NCBI GenBank assembly: GCA_034440635.1
Contig: JAOTON010001898.1
Coordinates: forward strand, 1,087,501 to 1,151,500
Source of the DNA: Lepas anatifera
Taxonomy: Eukaryota; Arthropoda; Thecostraca; Lepadidae
Reading direction: 5' to 3'
Length of the DNA stretch: 64,000 bases
This document shows, in pieces, positions 22,823 to 33,759 of this stretch (the first letter of the stretch is position 1; each line of letters opens with the position of its first letter). The notes beneath the pieces are model-generated. The model searched no databases. It saw only the letters and a list, made by a program, of their open reading frames with translations, and had not been told where the DNA came from. The position numbers and the translations under genes are program-made.

Positions 22823-23939
22823 CCAGTCTGCAGAACGTGGCAGGCAACTCGACGAGGCGCTTGGGGCAGCCCAAAGCCTGCCCCAATTGGGGCAGAAATT
22901 TGGATGCTGGGGCAGACTCCTCCAATAGGAGGCTATTTTTACTGATACATTTTTATCTACTCCATTTTAAACAAAACACCCAGAAATGAAATAAAACTGT
23001 GCATCCAACTCGACGACGACAACGCACTCACCACCCTCCACGCACAGCAGCAGCTATCTTGCATTCATGATGCATGACTTCAAGAATACTTTTATTCAAA
23101 AGTATATTTACAAGCGAAGTCTTTTCCCCTACAGACGTCATTTGCCTCTGCTTTCAGGCTGTATAATCTAAACTTAACAAAAATTTTCAATTGATCACTA
23201 AATTTGAAAAGAAAAATTTTTTCTAAAGCTAAAGCATTTCCCCATTTTCCCAAATTTTCATGAAAGCATAACAAAATTTGGAATATTTTCACAAGACTCA
23301 AGCAAAGAAAGATTCCCGTACGCCCTTGTGACGTCACATCACTGACCGGCATTTGTTCTTGGGGGAAGGGGCTGGCATGATTTTCTTATGAACGGTGGAC
23401 CCTTTGAACAGTGGACCTTTTGACATACTCTCGATTTGCCGGCCTTTGGTGATCAAAACATAGCAGAGGAAATGCAAAAAACTACATGCAGGGAAATTTT
23501 ATTTAGAGTTCTTAGACTGTTTTTTGTAACTAAAACTTAGTTTAGATTAAAAATTTACAAAAAAATTAAATTTAGCTTTAGAAAGGCACACACGTTGCCT
23601 GATTTTTTATTAATTTCCAGGAACTTTGACTTTACGTCTATTAAAAAATTTCCTGATTTGGTATCTTTTTAACCATATTCCTCTTGATGACAAATATGAC
23701 GCTTTTGAGACAATTGAGCTTTTACGGTGCAATTTTAACTAATGATTGTTGTTTCTTTCCGTTATTTTTTCTTCTTCCCTCGGCGATTACCCGGACTGAC
23801 TGCTGCCCCAAGTACTAGTTCCTGCCCCAAGAGCTCCCCTCTGCCCCAAGATCGACCAAAAGCTGCCCCAAATCGGTAGGTCTGCCCCGAGGCTGCCCCA
23901 ACGAGATCTCGTCGAAATCTGCCACGTTCTGCAGACTGG
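22823..23939. mobile_element. Non-autonomous hAT-like element, CCAGTCTGCAG family, copy 1
   Basis: 1,117 bp with terminal inverted repeats (CCAGTCTGCAGAACGTGGCA and its complement) and an exact 8-bp TSD, ACTACCAC (22815-22822 and 23940-23947). Just inside both ends is a cluster of TGCCCCAA motifs: facing one way at 22859-22915, and repeated at short irregular spacing at 23801-23900. These look like subterminal transposase-binding sites. A CGAGATCTCG palindrome lies near the right end. The AT-rich interior has no credible coding frame. Confidence 0.9.
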
Positions 23940-24046
23940 ACTACCACCGTAATAACACCGCAACAAGATGGTTTGATTAAGATGCCAGCTACCATGTCAA
24001 AATGAGATATTAAAACACTCCTAAGAAACTTTAGTCTTGCTGTCCT

Positions 24047-25194
24047 CCAGTCTGCAGAACGTGGCAGGCGACTCGACGAGGCGCTTGGGGCAGCCCAAAG
24101 CCTGCCCCAATTGGGGCAGAAATTTGGATGCTGGGGCAGACTCCTCAAATGGGGGGGGTATTTTTACCGATACATGTTTATCTACTCCATTTTAAACAAA
24201 ACACCCAGAAATGAAAGAAAACCGTGCGTCCAACTCGACGATGATAACGCATTCACGATCCTCCACGCGACAGCAGCAGGTATCTTGCATTCATGATGCA
24301 CAACTTCAAGAATAGTTTTATTCAAAGGTATATTTACAAGCGAAGTATTTTACCTTAAAGACGTCATTTGCCACTGCTTTCACGCCGTATAATCAAAACT
24401 TTAAAAAACATTTCAATTGATAACTAAATTCGATAAAGAATAATTTTTTCCACAGCTAAAGCATTTCTCCCCTTCCATTTTCTCACATTTGCATGAAAGC
24501 ATGACAAAATTTGGAATATTTTCACGATTTTCACCCCTGGTTTTCAGAAGACCCAAGCGAAGAAAGATTCCCGTACGCTCTTGTGACATCACATCACTGA
24601 CTAGCATTTGTTCTAAGGGGAGGGGGCTGGCATGATTTTCTTTTGAACGGTGGACTCTTTGAACAGTGGACCTTTTGACAAAGACCCGCTTTGCCGGCCT
24701 TTGGCGATCAAAACATAGCAGAGGAAATGCAAAAAACTACATACAGGGAAATTTTATTTCGAGTTCTAAGATTGTATTTTGTAACTAAAGCTAGGTTTAG
24801 ATTACAAATTTAGAAAATAAATTTAAATTTAGCTTTAGAAAGGTGCCTGTTGCCTGATTTTTTATTCACTTCCAGGAACTTTGACTTTACGTCTATTAAA
24901 AATTTCCTTTGTTTGGTATCTTTTTAAGCATATTTTCTCTAGATGACAAATATGACGCTTTTGAGACAATTCAGCTTTTACAGCGCAACTTTAACTAATG
25001 ATTGTCGTTTCTTTTCATTATTTTTCTTCTTTCCTCGGTGATTACCCGTACCGACCGCTGCCCCAAGTACTAGTTCCTGCCCCAAGAGCCCCCATCTGCC
25101 CCAAGATCGACCAAAAGCTGCCCCAAATCGGTAGGTCTGCCCCGAGGCTGCCCCAATGAGATCTCGTTGATATCTGCCACGTTCTGCAGACTGG
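24047..25194. mobile_element. Non-autonomous hAT-like element, CCAGTCTGCAG family, copy 2
   Basis: 1,148 bp and colinear with copy 1 along its whole length. It has the same inverted ends and its own exact 8-bp TSD, GCTGTCCT (24039-24046 and 25195-25202). It has the same TGCCCCAA subterminal clusters at both ends. It lies only about 100 bp from copy 1 in the same orientation. Distinct TSDs show two separate insertions rather than a tandem duplication. Confidence 0.9.
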
Positions 25195-25202
25195 GCTGTC
25201 CT

Positions 25203-25691
25203 CAACTACTGGCAGGATAAACTTGATAAATGCATATTTTGTGATTTTCCCATTAATTTGAAATGCACAAAATGAAGGTGAACAACAGTTTCTTGAGTCG
25301 AGATGGTGTACTAGTGAAGCGAGCGAATTTTTTTAGTCCTGAGGCTAGTGCCATTTGAGATTATAAGTAACTAAAATTTCCCCATGCTGCCACTACAGCT
25401 GTAACAAATTTCCAACAGTTGGTTCCAAATGCCCTGAGTATTGCATTGCATACTTGGTTTGAGTAATAGTGAATATTTCGGAAACAGTAGATTGGTAGAA
25501 TAAATTTGTTGAAAATTTTGTTAGGGGTCCAGTAAACACAGTGGTAGTTTCTAGATAAAATAAAAATCCAGGAAAGAAAACCTCTCCAAATATTTAAGCT
25601 TGGAAAACAAATAATCATAACTAATTTTTTCACAAAAACTCAAGTTGTTGTGTCATTGTTATGAATTAACATGACCGGAACTTATGTATTT
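25203..25691. other. No gene recognised
   Basis: AT-rich sequence between two hAT-like elements. A 90-codon minus-strand frame (25361-25633) has no recognisable domain. Confidence 0.35.
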
Positions 25692-25699
25692 ATTCTTAG

Positions 25700-26041
25700 C
25701 CAGTCTGCAAAGTATGGCAGCAGGCCAGACGAGTCGCACCAGCCATCTAAAATTCTCGCACCACCATCCTCAAAAATTCGCACCAATATGCCACATACCA
25801 GGGAAAAATGCACCCATTCCTACCCCTGCAATGCAATGCTATCTCAATCATTAGACAGTTAATTAAGGGCTTTTATAAGGCCCCTCCTGTGTCTTAATAG
25901 CCATTCGCCATTATTTGTTTATTTTAGTGTCACTAACCTTGCAAATTCGCACCAGGTTGATAAAATTCGCACCACTCGGTCCTGTCCCCAATGGCACTCG
26001 CGCCGACGAGATCTCGTCGAAATGCCATCTTTGTACACTGG
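25700..26041. mobile_element. Short hAT-like element related to the CCAGTCTGC family
   Basis: 342 bp with ends CCAGTCTGCAAAGTATGGCA and (complement) CCAGTGTACAAAGATGGCA, and an exact 8-bp TSD, ATTCTTAG (25692-25699 and 26042-26049). It shares the first bases of the terminal repeat and the CGACGAGATCTCGTCG palindrome (26004-26019) with copies 1 and 2. Its subterminal motif is different: TCGCACCA, repeated near both ends, replaces TGCCCCAA. It inserted at the extreme left tip of the TA-flanked element that begins at 26049. Confidence 0.85.
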
Positions 26042-26048
26042 ATTCTTA

Positions 26049-27252
26049 GCATGCACATTGATGGGGGCAGGTATCCTCCCCCTCAGGTTTTTTGGAGATA
26101 GTGGCAGTGCATAGCGCCACCATACACAGCTCTGATCATTTTTACATTTGTTGTCAAAATTTTAAGGTTAAGCCATCTCAGGTCAGGACACCAACCAGTA
26201 CAGGTCAAGTGAGGCCGCCGTACAAGCCGCCCCGGTAGCTCAGTTGGTAGAGCGTTGGGGTCCGGCCTGCTGCTCGAAGCATGCAGTGGCAGGGCATGCC
26301 CAGGCTTGGGATCGGTTCCCCTGAGACGCTCCGGCGCTCAATAGTTTACCCGACGTACAGGTCGGCTGGCAACTGACTGGTGAGAGGGTGACCTGAGCGG
26401 GGCGGCCGTCCCTGTGCTTTGTGGGACGTTAAACTTTGGCTTCTAAATTAACCCTCCATTGGGGAGTTGCTCGTTCCGGTGGTTGGGTCGGGGTCTCCGT
26501 GACAAGTCCCTTGATGACTTTAGTGAGACTCCGACTCCACCAGTCGTACTAGGAACAACTTGAACAAAATTTATAAAAAAGTGATGTCACCTAAAAAAAG
26601 TTTTAGATAGCATAAGTCAGAACAGGGTGAACTTATCCTATTGAAACTCATATGACATAATGGGCTGAACGAGTTCTCTCTAAACTATGTTTCAGTATTT
26701 TTATATAAATGACCTAAGGTCAGGTACGAGCCATGACCTCTCTATTGGAAATAATGAGAAAATGGTTTAACTGAATAACTTAGTAATGGATGGTGAGAAA
26801 GCGTTTATTTTAACTGCATTAGTTTGGCCTTGCCTTTGCGGTTCTAATGATATGCATTTTGACCTTATTTGACATTGACCTGACCTAAGATTAGGTAAAA
26901 TCCTTGATTTGACCTAGCAAGGTCTTATATCATTCTATTTAGCTAGCTGCGATTATTCCAATGGTCTGAATTGATTTGCTCTATTTTTACTTGTTCAGAT
27001 TAGATGACAAAAAAACTTCATTCACATGTTACCACCATTGAAAGCATGCCTTGACCTCAAGCGACCTTAAATGTGACCTGACAAAAAATGGTTCAAGTAT
27101 TTTCTGTAGAGAATTGGATCGGCTACCCAACGTCATTTACCGTTTTTCTCTATGAAACATGGTTCTGGAGATCTTAGGGAGGCGGGTACCTGCTCCACCT
27201 CCCCCTCCCCTGTCAAAGCAGAGGTGGCTCAGACCCCTGTGAATTTGCGTGT
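26049..27252. mobile_element. TA-flanked AGGTCA-rich element with SINE insertion
   Basis: The left end GCATGCACATTGATGGGGG and the right end (complement ACACGCAAATTCACAGGGG) are diverged copies of the ACACGCGCATTGACGGGG terminus, with TA outside each. The interior aligns with 59665-60509: AGGTCAGGACACCAACCAG, then ACCTAAGGTCAGGTACGA, then TTGACCTAGCAAGGTC. A tRNA-derived SINE has inserted at 26213-26578. Non-coding. Confidence 0.7.
26213..26578 (+). mobile_element. tRNA-derived SINE
   Basis: About 366 bp inserted in the TA-flanked element, with AAGTGA on both sides as the target duplication (26207-26212 and 26579-26584). The head is tRNA-like: CCCCGGTAGCTCAGTTGGTA, with an A-box at 26236-26247, and a B-box GGATCGGTTCC at about 26309-26319, too far apart for a true tRNA. 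A unique body and an A-rich tail (AACAAAATTTATAAAAAA) follow. The insertion point is visible by comparison with 59820-59850. It would be copied by a LINE's reverse transcriptase. Confidence 0.75.
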
Positions 27253-27254
27253 TA

Positions 27255-28167
27255 AGCTTTTAAGCGCAGGTAGTTTTAGCGATTAATGAGCGTACAGTTA
27301 TTCAGATGTTCATTTGAGCCATAAAGAATATTCAGAGTACTAATGAAAGTTTTTAGTTGCGCTTGGTTTTTGCTCTTGCTTTTATTTGCTCTCAACTGTC
27401 ATTGCATGCATTCCTCTTCAATGAAGTTTGTGTTTCTTGTGCCTGCTCGTTCTTTCCTCGTTTCTATTCTCCTATATTTCGAGAAAATCAATAAAAATAT
27501 GATGATGATAATGATGAAAGAGACTGGTGTCGGATCCAAAAGGACTCCTTTCTGCTGTTTTTATGTATTGGAGCATATTTCACGATTGAAACTAGCCAAT
27601 AAAACGATTTTTGCGCATTACTAATCGTCAGTGTCAAAGTCATGTATAGCACGTAAGCTTTTAAAGAGCTCCGAGCAAGGGAAGTTTGACCGCGCAGCTC
27701 GCGCAGCAGGGCGTGAGCAAAACGTCACTTTCCCAATGTGACCTCATTATACCTGTCCTCTATTACCCTGATTATACCCGCCGGGAGAAAGGAGTGAATT
27801 TTACCTTTTTCTCTGCAAATGATAAGTTCTAGGACAAATTAGATATTGATCAAGTACTTTCCGGGCATATTTTATCGCATGGCTATTTTTGTTCAAATCC
27901 CATTTTGAGGGTGCCAGATTCTTTTTAATTGAAGAAGAGTCCACAAAATCTAGTGATCTTTGTTTATCTCTAGATCTATCTATGGGTTACTTGGAAATGC
28001 AAATCTGCATATGGTGTTACACAAGGTGGAAGCAAAATGCTAAGAGAAATTTCGTAAAAATCGGAGAGGTCGCGGATTTTTTAGTCGATTTCACGTGAAA
28101 TGGCCCGGAGATGAATTAATTTTCACAATATTTGCAGACTGTCACCTGAGAGGAGTGCTATTGTAAA
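27255..28167. other. Upstream region of the C7orf50-like gene
   Basis: No other gene. A frame at 27343-27624 begins with a hydrophobic, signal-like stretch but is AT-rich and unrecognised. A possible 3' splice site (TTTGCAG, ending about 28137) precedes the start codon by about 30 bases, which may mean a 5' UTR intron. Promoter elements are not resolved. Confidence 0.4.
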
Positions 28168-28364
28168 ATGGGCGAGAAGAAGCGGTCATTGAAGAGAAGG
28201 CAGGTGGAAGCGGAGGGCGATGGTGAGGCAGCTGCCGGGGCGGCGCCGTCGGCTGACGAGGCCGATCTGTCGGCTCTGCAGATGGCGTCAGCCTCCAAGA
28301 AACTACGCCAGCAACAGGTTCAACAGCAGCAGCTGAAACAAAAGAAAATCACCGAAGCCAACAG
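28168..28364 (+). CDS. C7orf50: C7orf50-like WKF-domain protein, exon 1
   Basis: From ATG 28168 the exon encodes 65 codons plus two bases: MGEKKRSLKRRQVEAEGDGE, an acidic/alanine-rich stretch, then a KKLRQQQVQQQQLKQKK helix. The donor is ACAG|GTATAT (28364/28365). Its two leftover bases (AG) join the A at 30479 to make arginine. The basic N-terminus and a charged helix before the WKF domain match the human protein's layout. Joined, the three exons total 636 nt including the stop, giving 211 residues against 194 in human C7orf50. The human protein is a little-studied nuclear/nucleolar RNA-associated factor. The molecular role here is not established. Confidence 0.85.
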
Positions 28365-30478
28365 GTATATCCAGCTTAAATTGTTGGGATGAATTGAGCG
28401 TGCGAGCGCAGTCTAGGCAACTTCTTCGAGCACTCTGTTGTATATGTATAGGCCCCTCGGTGCTGGAGCACACTGAAACAATACGTGATCTTGGTGTCAT
28501 TATCGATTCTAAACTCACCTTTGCCAATCATGTAGATAATATAGTTAAGCGGGCCAATTGATCTCTCGGATTACTCATTCGATCTTTTCAGACCGGTCTC
28601 ATGACGTCAAAGTTCAACAGTAAAGCTCTGCTGGCTGCATACTACTGCAACGTGCGTTCTATTTTAGAATATTGCAGCGTTGTCTGGGCGGGGGCGGCTG
28701 ACTCCCACAAGGTTCGGGTCGATCGGGTTCAACATAAGTTTCTTCTGTGGCTTATCCACCACATTCCCTCTGGACAAGCACTCTCTCTTTCTTACGAGCA
28801 TCTTCTAACACATTTCAAAATTTCTTCTCTCGCTGCACGGAGGGTACAGCACGATTTACTTTTACTAGAAATATAATCCGTGCAAAGTTCGATGTACCTG
28901 CTCTGCTCAGCTGCTTTCTCTTGCAGGAGCCTGCCCGATCGACCCGCAACCTGACGTTGTTTCATATTCCCCGAGCACGTGTAAATACTGTACAGAGCGG
29001 CATGTTTGATGTTGAAGCCGATATTTTTGCAAATGACTTAGCCACTTACAGAAACCATGTTATAAGATATGTGGCAAGGTTGTGAGGCTTGTTGGCCGTG
29101 CTGGTTCATCTTTTTAAGCCTTTTACGTCTTATTTTACTTTTATAGTGAGCGGTTTTACCGCAATTTTACCGCGATCTCTTTTATGCCTATTTCTAAATT
29201 TTACTTTTGAATTGTTTTCATTTTATTTTTACCTATTACTTGTTTGTATGTATACTGTCTGATGTGTTCCACTGTAAATACGCTTTTAATGTTTGGACTT
29301 CGCCTGTAACCGGATTTATCTGTTAGTGATGCTGCTGAATAAATAAATAAATAAATAAATAAATATTTGTTTTTATGTGTGTCAACAGTCGCGAATTATA
29401 TTCACCCACTGAACCTATCCCAATAAAATAGCATTCAGCTCCTCTGTTTCGGCGTTGTTGCTTGTGTTTTTTGGCCAGGAGTTAGAACCTTCTCCCGAAA
29501 ATGTGCTACCTTTTTAATACCGGCGTTCTCAGCCTTTCAAATCTCTTGTGAAATTGGCAAAAATGCAGATTTTTGTTCATGTATAAATAAAATTTGGTTA
29601 TAAAACCTTATCCGCAGTCACCTGGCTCTACGTAGTTACAGCAGAGACCGCCAGAATGCAGGCGTGTGCTGTGTCCCTGTATGACCTGAACACGGCAGTG
29701 TATTACAGAGCATGGCCTGGTGTGAGTCTCTGCTCTCGCGTAGCCTAACACCTGGTCCCCAGCACATGACACCTGCGAAGTTGATATTTACATGGTGTGG
29801 TGGGAAGGAATATTCCCGTCAGTGCATTCAGATATCACCCCTTCCCCTTGTTACGTTACGGTCCGTTACTGCTTGCTCAGCCGCCAGGTCAACCGACACG
29901 CGCTGCTTCTGAGATATGAGTGTACTGCGTCCGTCTGGCACACAGCGGTCGCCGGTCACACCGGTCCTGATGCCTAAGGCGCAGAGGGTCTTTGACCGAC
30001 CAATCAGCGTGCGGTGGCGGGTATTGGGCATCACATGGCACGGGCGCACTCAGGCCCAGACCACGGTACACCCCTTATATGTAAAGGGAATGTTTTGACA
30101 ACCTAGTCCTCTTTCGTTCATTGTTAACCGGGTCTTACCGGACCAGGTGGGCGTTCGCCAACGTCGAGAGGAAAACTGCGAGCCTTGTGTTTACAGCCTC
30201 ACTCGAGTCAGCTGTGCTGTGCATCTGCTGGACCTCTGTATCTATTTGTACCCGCTCCACTGAGTAAAAACACCGAACTGCCTCCCGTCACATCGATATT
30301 GAATCGTCCGCAGTATTGTTCGGAATGGTACTGAATTCAGAGCTTTCCAGAATGGAACTGGTAAATAAATTCCGACCATCCCTCTATCGTCTTACACGTG
30401 TGCTGGTTTTTTCCCTGGCGGAGACGGTTTTCGTTTGATTTTCAGTGGTTATGCTGATCAGTTGTATCTGATTTTCAG
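28365..30478 (+). other. Intron 1 of the C7orf50-like gene
   Basis: 2.1-kb GT-AG intron. It contains a truncated LINE at about 28441-29364. From 29365 to 30478 I recognise nothing firm: 30130-30400 has LTR-like composition, with an AATAAA at about 30366, but no delimitable ends. Confidence 0.75.
28441..29364 (+). pseudogene. 5'-truncated non-LTR retrotransposon (RT C-terminus and tail)
   Basis: The plus-strand translation from about 28455 gives IRDLGVIIDSKLTFANHVDN, the conserved block after the RT palm. An in-frame stop follows, then a frame from 28601 with the usual RT C-terminal region (ILEYCSVVWAGAAD...VQHKFL). A shifted frame supplies the C-terminal tail (PARSTRNLTLFHIPRARVNT...FDVEADIF). 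It ends in a 3' UTR and an AATA tandem tail (about 29337-29364). Stops and frameshifts make it inactive. It resembles the Jockey/RTE end of the LINE range, but the clade call is tentative. Confidence 0.75.
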
Positions 30479-30674
30479 AGCACTGAAGCGAGAGAAGAGA
30501 AAACAGCGGGTGAAGAAGGCGAAGCCGCGCACCGTCAGCGCTGCCGCCCTCAGCAAGACGAGTCCGGAGTACGCCATCGAGTACGTGAAGCAGTGGAAGG
30601 AGCGGAGGGAGCAGTGGAAGTTCCAGACGCTGGTGCAGGCGTGGCTGCTACACAACCTGCTGGACCACACCAAG
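30479..30674 (+). CDS. C7orf50: C7orf50-like WKF-domain protein, exon 2
   Basis: Exon of 196 nt between an ATTTTCAG acceptor and an AAG|GTGAGA donor. It completes the split arginine and encodes ALKREKRKQRVKKAK, then YAIEYVKQWKERREQWKFQ and TLVQAWLLHNLLDHTK. The QWKFQ...WLLHNLLD segment is the signature from which the WKF domain is named (human: 'nWRFQktRqtWLLlhmyd'). It ends in phase 0. This is the best-conserved part of the protein and makes the family assignment secure. Confidence 0.92.
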
Positions 30675-31749
30675 GTGAGAGCGGCGCGCCGCTGCAGGCC
30701 CGCACCCGCAGCTCATATCGGAAGTGTCAAATCCAGCCGCCGGAAATGAAGCCAGGCGAGGGATACAGAGATGTGATGAGTGAAGTTTAGGCGTTTTGGG
30801 GGATATTGCGGGCCAGTGCGTATTGGTAAAATGTTTTTTCCCTATCCGTGACGAAGAGATTGGCCATCTTTTTCAGTTGTACTCTGTTGGTTCGGTTTAG
30901 CTCTTCCCTGTGCCCTTTTCTTCATTATCCCTAGTCCTAGTCCTGACTGGGAGTGGGTGGCCCCGAAAACAGTTGGTGGAAGTGGGCGGGAAATTGCAGT
31001 CGTTGTGCACGAGACCACCACCTCTCTCGGAATTGAGAACAAGATCATCGCACTTTCATTCGGCACCACAGCTGCGAATGCGGGGATGGTTGCAGGGGCA
31101 TGCCTGAGGCTGGAGAGCGCCTTCGGGAGCAGTCTGCTCTGGCTGGCCTATGGTCAAAAGTGGTCAATGGGCGCGAGCTTTAAATGTGCTTAGATGATCC
31201 AAAAAATTGGCACGGATGTTTTTCTTTTCATAAGTGGCATCGGGGCATCACACCAGCAAATAAAACCCAGCAAATTTGTTATTACCCATATAAGTTTGGG
31301 ACGCCCTACAGGAGCATACATGACTGTTTACCAATAAGTTCTCACTGAATTGAGATAAAGCTCCTATTTTGCTTGCATTGTGCTTATATTGTCACGGGAG
31401 TCAATTGATTTGCAACATGACCATACCAGGTCACCCTGTGACCCTGGCCTAGCAATGTTATATTGTGCATCATTCGATTCGCCACGATAAGAGAAATCCA
31501 CTGATGAATGAATATTTGCTCTGGCTCCGCTGAGTAAAAAATCTATAGAGGGACCTACACTGCCCTGTTGTAAGCCTACGGAACCTACTTGACCTATGTT
31601 GACCTCAATATTGACCTAACATAAGAATACTTCGTATAATTTATGTCTCGTCAAGAGCTTTCAAACACCGTCCGTAATTTTTATTTAGCTTCCCTGGGAA
31701 ATGAGTTACAGATAGGAGGGGCGAAATACGCCTCCCATCGCGTCATACC

Positions 31750-31868
31750 AGCGGGGCGCGTCATGCCAGGGACCCCAGCGGGGCGCGTTATGCCAGGGAC
31801 CCCAGCGGGGTGCGTCATGCCAGGGACCCCAGCGGGCGCGTTATGCCAGGGACCCCAGCGGGGCGCGT
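31750..31868 (+). repeat. 27-bp tandem repeat, about 4.5 units
   Basis: The unit is close to GCGGGGCGCGTCATGCCAGG plus GACCCCA. Copies differ at one or two positions (CGTC/CGTT, GGGGC/GGGTGC), and one unit has lost one G. Lies in intron 2 of the C7orf50-like gene. Confidence 0.9.
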
Positions 31869-32945
31869 GTTAAGACTGAATAATCAATCTGTCACGAGGC
31901 AGGTGACTAGGACGACCAGTAGAGGGGGAGAGAAACGGGAGTGCCGTTAGTGGTGGCAACATATCGGTTTGTGCCACATTGACCCGCAATATCCGCACTC
32001 GTGCCGAGCGATCGTGGAGCAGTCGGCGATGTTTCGACCTCCGATCGATCTGACACCGCGATATACGTGGTAAATTCTCGACTTGGAGTTTGTATGCTAT
32101 CCGTGAGTGGGCCAGAACGCATGCAGTGCCATCTCGCAGATGAAAACTGCACGGACTATTTAAAGGGAGATACGCGAAAGATTATTATTGTGGTTTCTTG
32201 CTATTTAAAAAATCCTGATTACGAAACTGTCAATTATTTCTGTATCTTCGGCAAAATTTTGTGAGGCCACTCACTTATTATCGAAAAAGGTTAACAATTC
32301 TGATAAAATTCCTGAAACCTTCACCCATCATATACTTTTTGAAAACTATTTAAAGTTGAAAAGTAATGTTGTTTTAATAAAAAATGTCTGTTCTGTATTT
32401 GTATTTGAATTTATTTTACAAAGCCTTTAAAAACTACAAAATGGATTAGTTTGCCCTAGAAACGGAAAACATAATTACTCAAGTCTTCAGCCGTTTCGTA
32501 CCTTGGGTCTTGAGTCGTTTTCTGCTTCAGCCCCAGGATGACGAAACTTTTGCATCGGATAAGTCACGGGCCCCCGGTATGAGAATTCCTAGGGTTCTGA
32601 TTGGTTTATTGTGATTTCTTTTAAGCCCTATATTTCTGGTTCAAAAGAGTTTTGGAATGTTGTTTTTCTGAAATGATTTTTTCTGTGGTAGTCTTAAGTT
32701 CTATATCACTGTTTAGGATAGATATGATCTTATTCTTAGAGAAATTGATGGTCATAGCCGAGAAAACGTCGTTTAAACGATAGTGAGAATTTTCGATAAG
32801 TCGTCTAGAAATGCTTATTTTGAGAGCATTTTTAAGGCATTTGCAGGTCGAATTCGCAAAAATGAGAATAGGACTTCTGAAACAACTTTTTGTGACCTTT
32901 TGATCTAGCCAATACAATTTTTTCGCGTATCTTCCTTTAAAGTGG

Positions 32946-33075
32946 CGGGTACTTAGACTGCCGGACCGCTGAGTATTTAGACTGTCGGACTGCTGAGTAT
33001 TTAGACTGTCGGACTGCTGAGTATTTATACTGTCGGACCGCTGAGTATTTAGACTGGCGGACCGCTGAGGAACTG
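32946..33075 (+). repeat. 24-bp tandem repeat, about 5 units
   Basis: The unit is close to CTGAGTATTTAGACTGTCGG plus ACCG. It decays into irregular copies (GGACTGC, CTGAGTATTTTGGGCC) up to about 33180. Intronic. Confidence 0.85.
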
Positions 33076-33516
33076 CTCAGTATTTGGGCCAGTGGGCTTC
33101 TCTAGTATAGTATTTGGATGGGGGGGGGAACTGCTGAGTATTTTGGGCCGGTTTTGGATAGGGGGACTGCGGAGTGTTTAGACCCAGAGCTGATTTCCAC
33201 CTTCGTCGTCTGTGAAACACTGTGCCGGCTCTGATTACTGGGGGAGGGGGGGTCGGCAGTAATCGTATGGAGGTTGGCACTAGCCGTAATTATGAATTAG
33301 GTCGGCAGTAATCTTATGCGTCCCAGGGAGGTGCGAGCCGCCGCGGAGGCCACCTTCGCGCCTGCCTCAGTAGGGCCAGCCCTCGGCTGGTCCCCAACCG
33401 CCTCAACCTTCCGCGTTCCGTCAGCAAAGCTGTCGTGAAATAACTCCATTACGCTAACGTTTACTTTGTGTCCGAAGCTGAGTGTGAGCCGATGACGACA
33501 GAGTGGGATTCGGCAG

Positions 33517-33759
33517 GTGAGCAGAGAGGACTTCCCCCTGGTGATGGAGTATGCGGCCTCGGTGAGGGGCGGCGCCCGCCAGCGTCTGGACGACCAGCTC
33601 CGAGCCCTGGTGGAGGCGCGCGACAGGTGGCCCTCTCTCCGGGAGGAGGGCATGACAGACGACCAGGTCCAGAATACCCTGGGCAGGGAAAGACCCTCGA
33701 AAAAGGCGTACGGACGCGCCAGAAAGCTACTGCAACTGCTAGACAATGATGCTGAATAA
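33517..33759 (+). CDS. C7orf50: C7orf50-like WKF-domain protein, exon 3
   Basis: The terminal coding exon follows a CGGCAG acceptor in phase 0, reading VSREDFPLVMEYAASVRG directly after the exon 2 lysine. The exon ends RPSKKAYGRARKLLQLLDND with a stop at 33757-33759. Human C7orf50 continues from its WKF motif with 'KVPDEHFSTLLAYLEGLQGRAR' and ends '...RAQRIRQVLQLLS', so both the entry and the C-terminal RARKLLQLL helix correspond. GC-rich codon use contrasts with the AT-rich intron. No canonical AATAAA was seen in the first 200 bases downstream. Confidence 0.9.
   Translation: MSREDFPLVMEYAASVRGGARQRLDDQLRALVEARDRWPSLREEGMTDDQVQNTLGRERPSKKAYGRARKLLQLLDNDAE

Larger units (their letters stand above)
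30675..33516 (+). other. Intron 2 of the C7orf50-like gene
   Basis: 2.8-kb GT-AG intron with no credible additional exon. It contains a diverged AGGTCA-family remnant (about 31290-31640, matching 43240-43545), a 27-bp tandem repeat at 31750-31868 and a 24-bp tandem repeat at 32946-33075. The part 31900-32940 is AT-rich and otherwise unremarkable. Confidence 0.75.

Noticed and set aside
22823..23939. Helitron interpretation, because of the palindrome near the right end
   Set aside because: True inverted terminal repeats and perfect 8-bp TSDs on both sides are incompatible with Helitron structure.
26229..26320. Apparent tRNA gene (CCCCGGTAGCTCAGTTGGTA...)
   Set aside because: The A-box to B-box distance is too long and the sequence continues into a SINE body with an A-rich tail and target duplication.
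27343..27624. 93-codon frame with hydrophobic N-terminus
   Set aside because: AT-rich, Lys/Met-rich low complexity after the hydrophobic part. Likely a chance signal-like start.
30130..30400. Possible solo LTR (TATA-like at about 30074, AATAAA at about 30366, ending in CA)
   Set aside because: I could not find matching TG...CA ends with a target duplication. The CGTGTGCTG repeat at 29665 and 30396 is too weak on its own.
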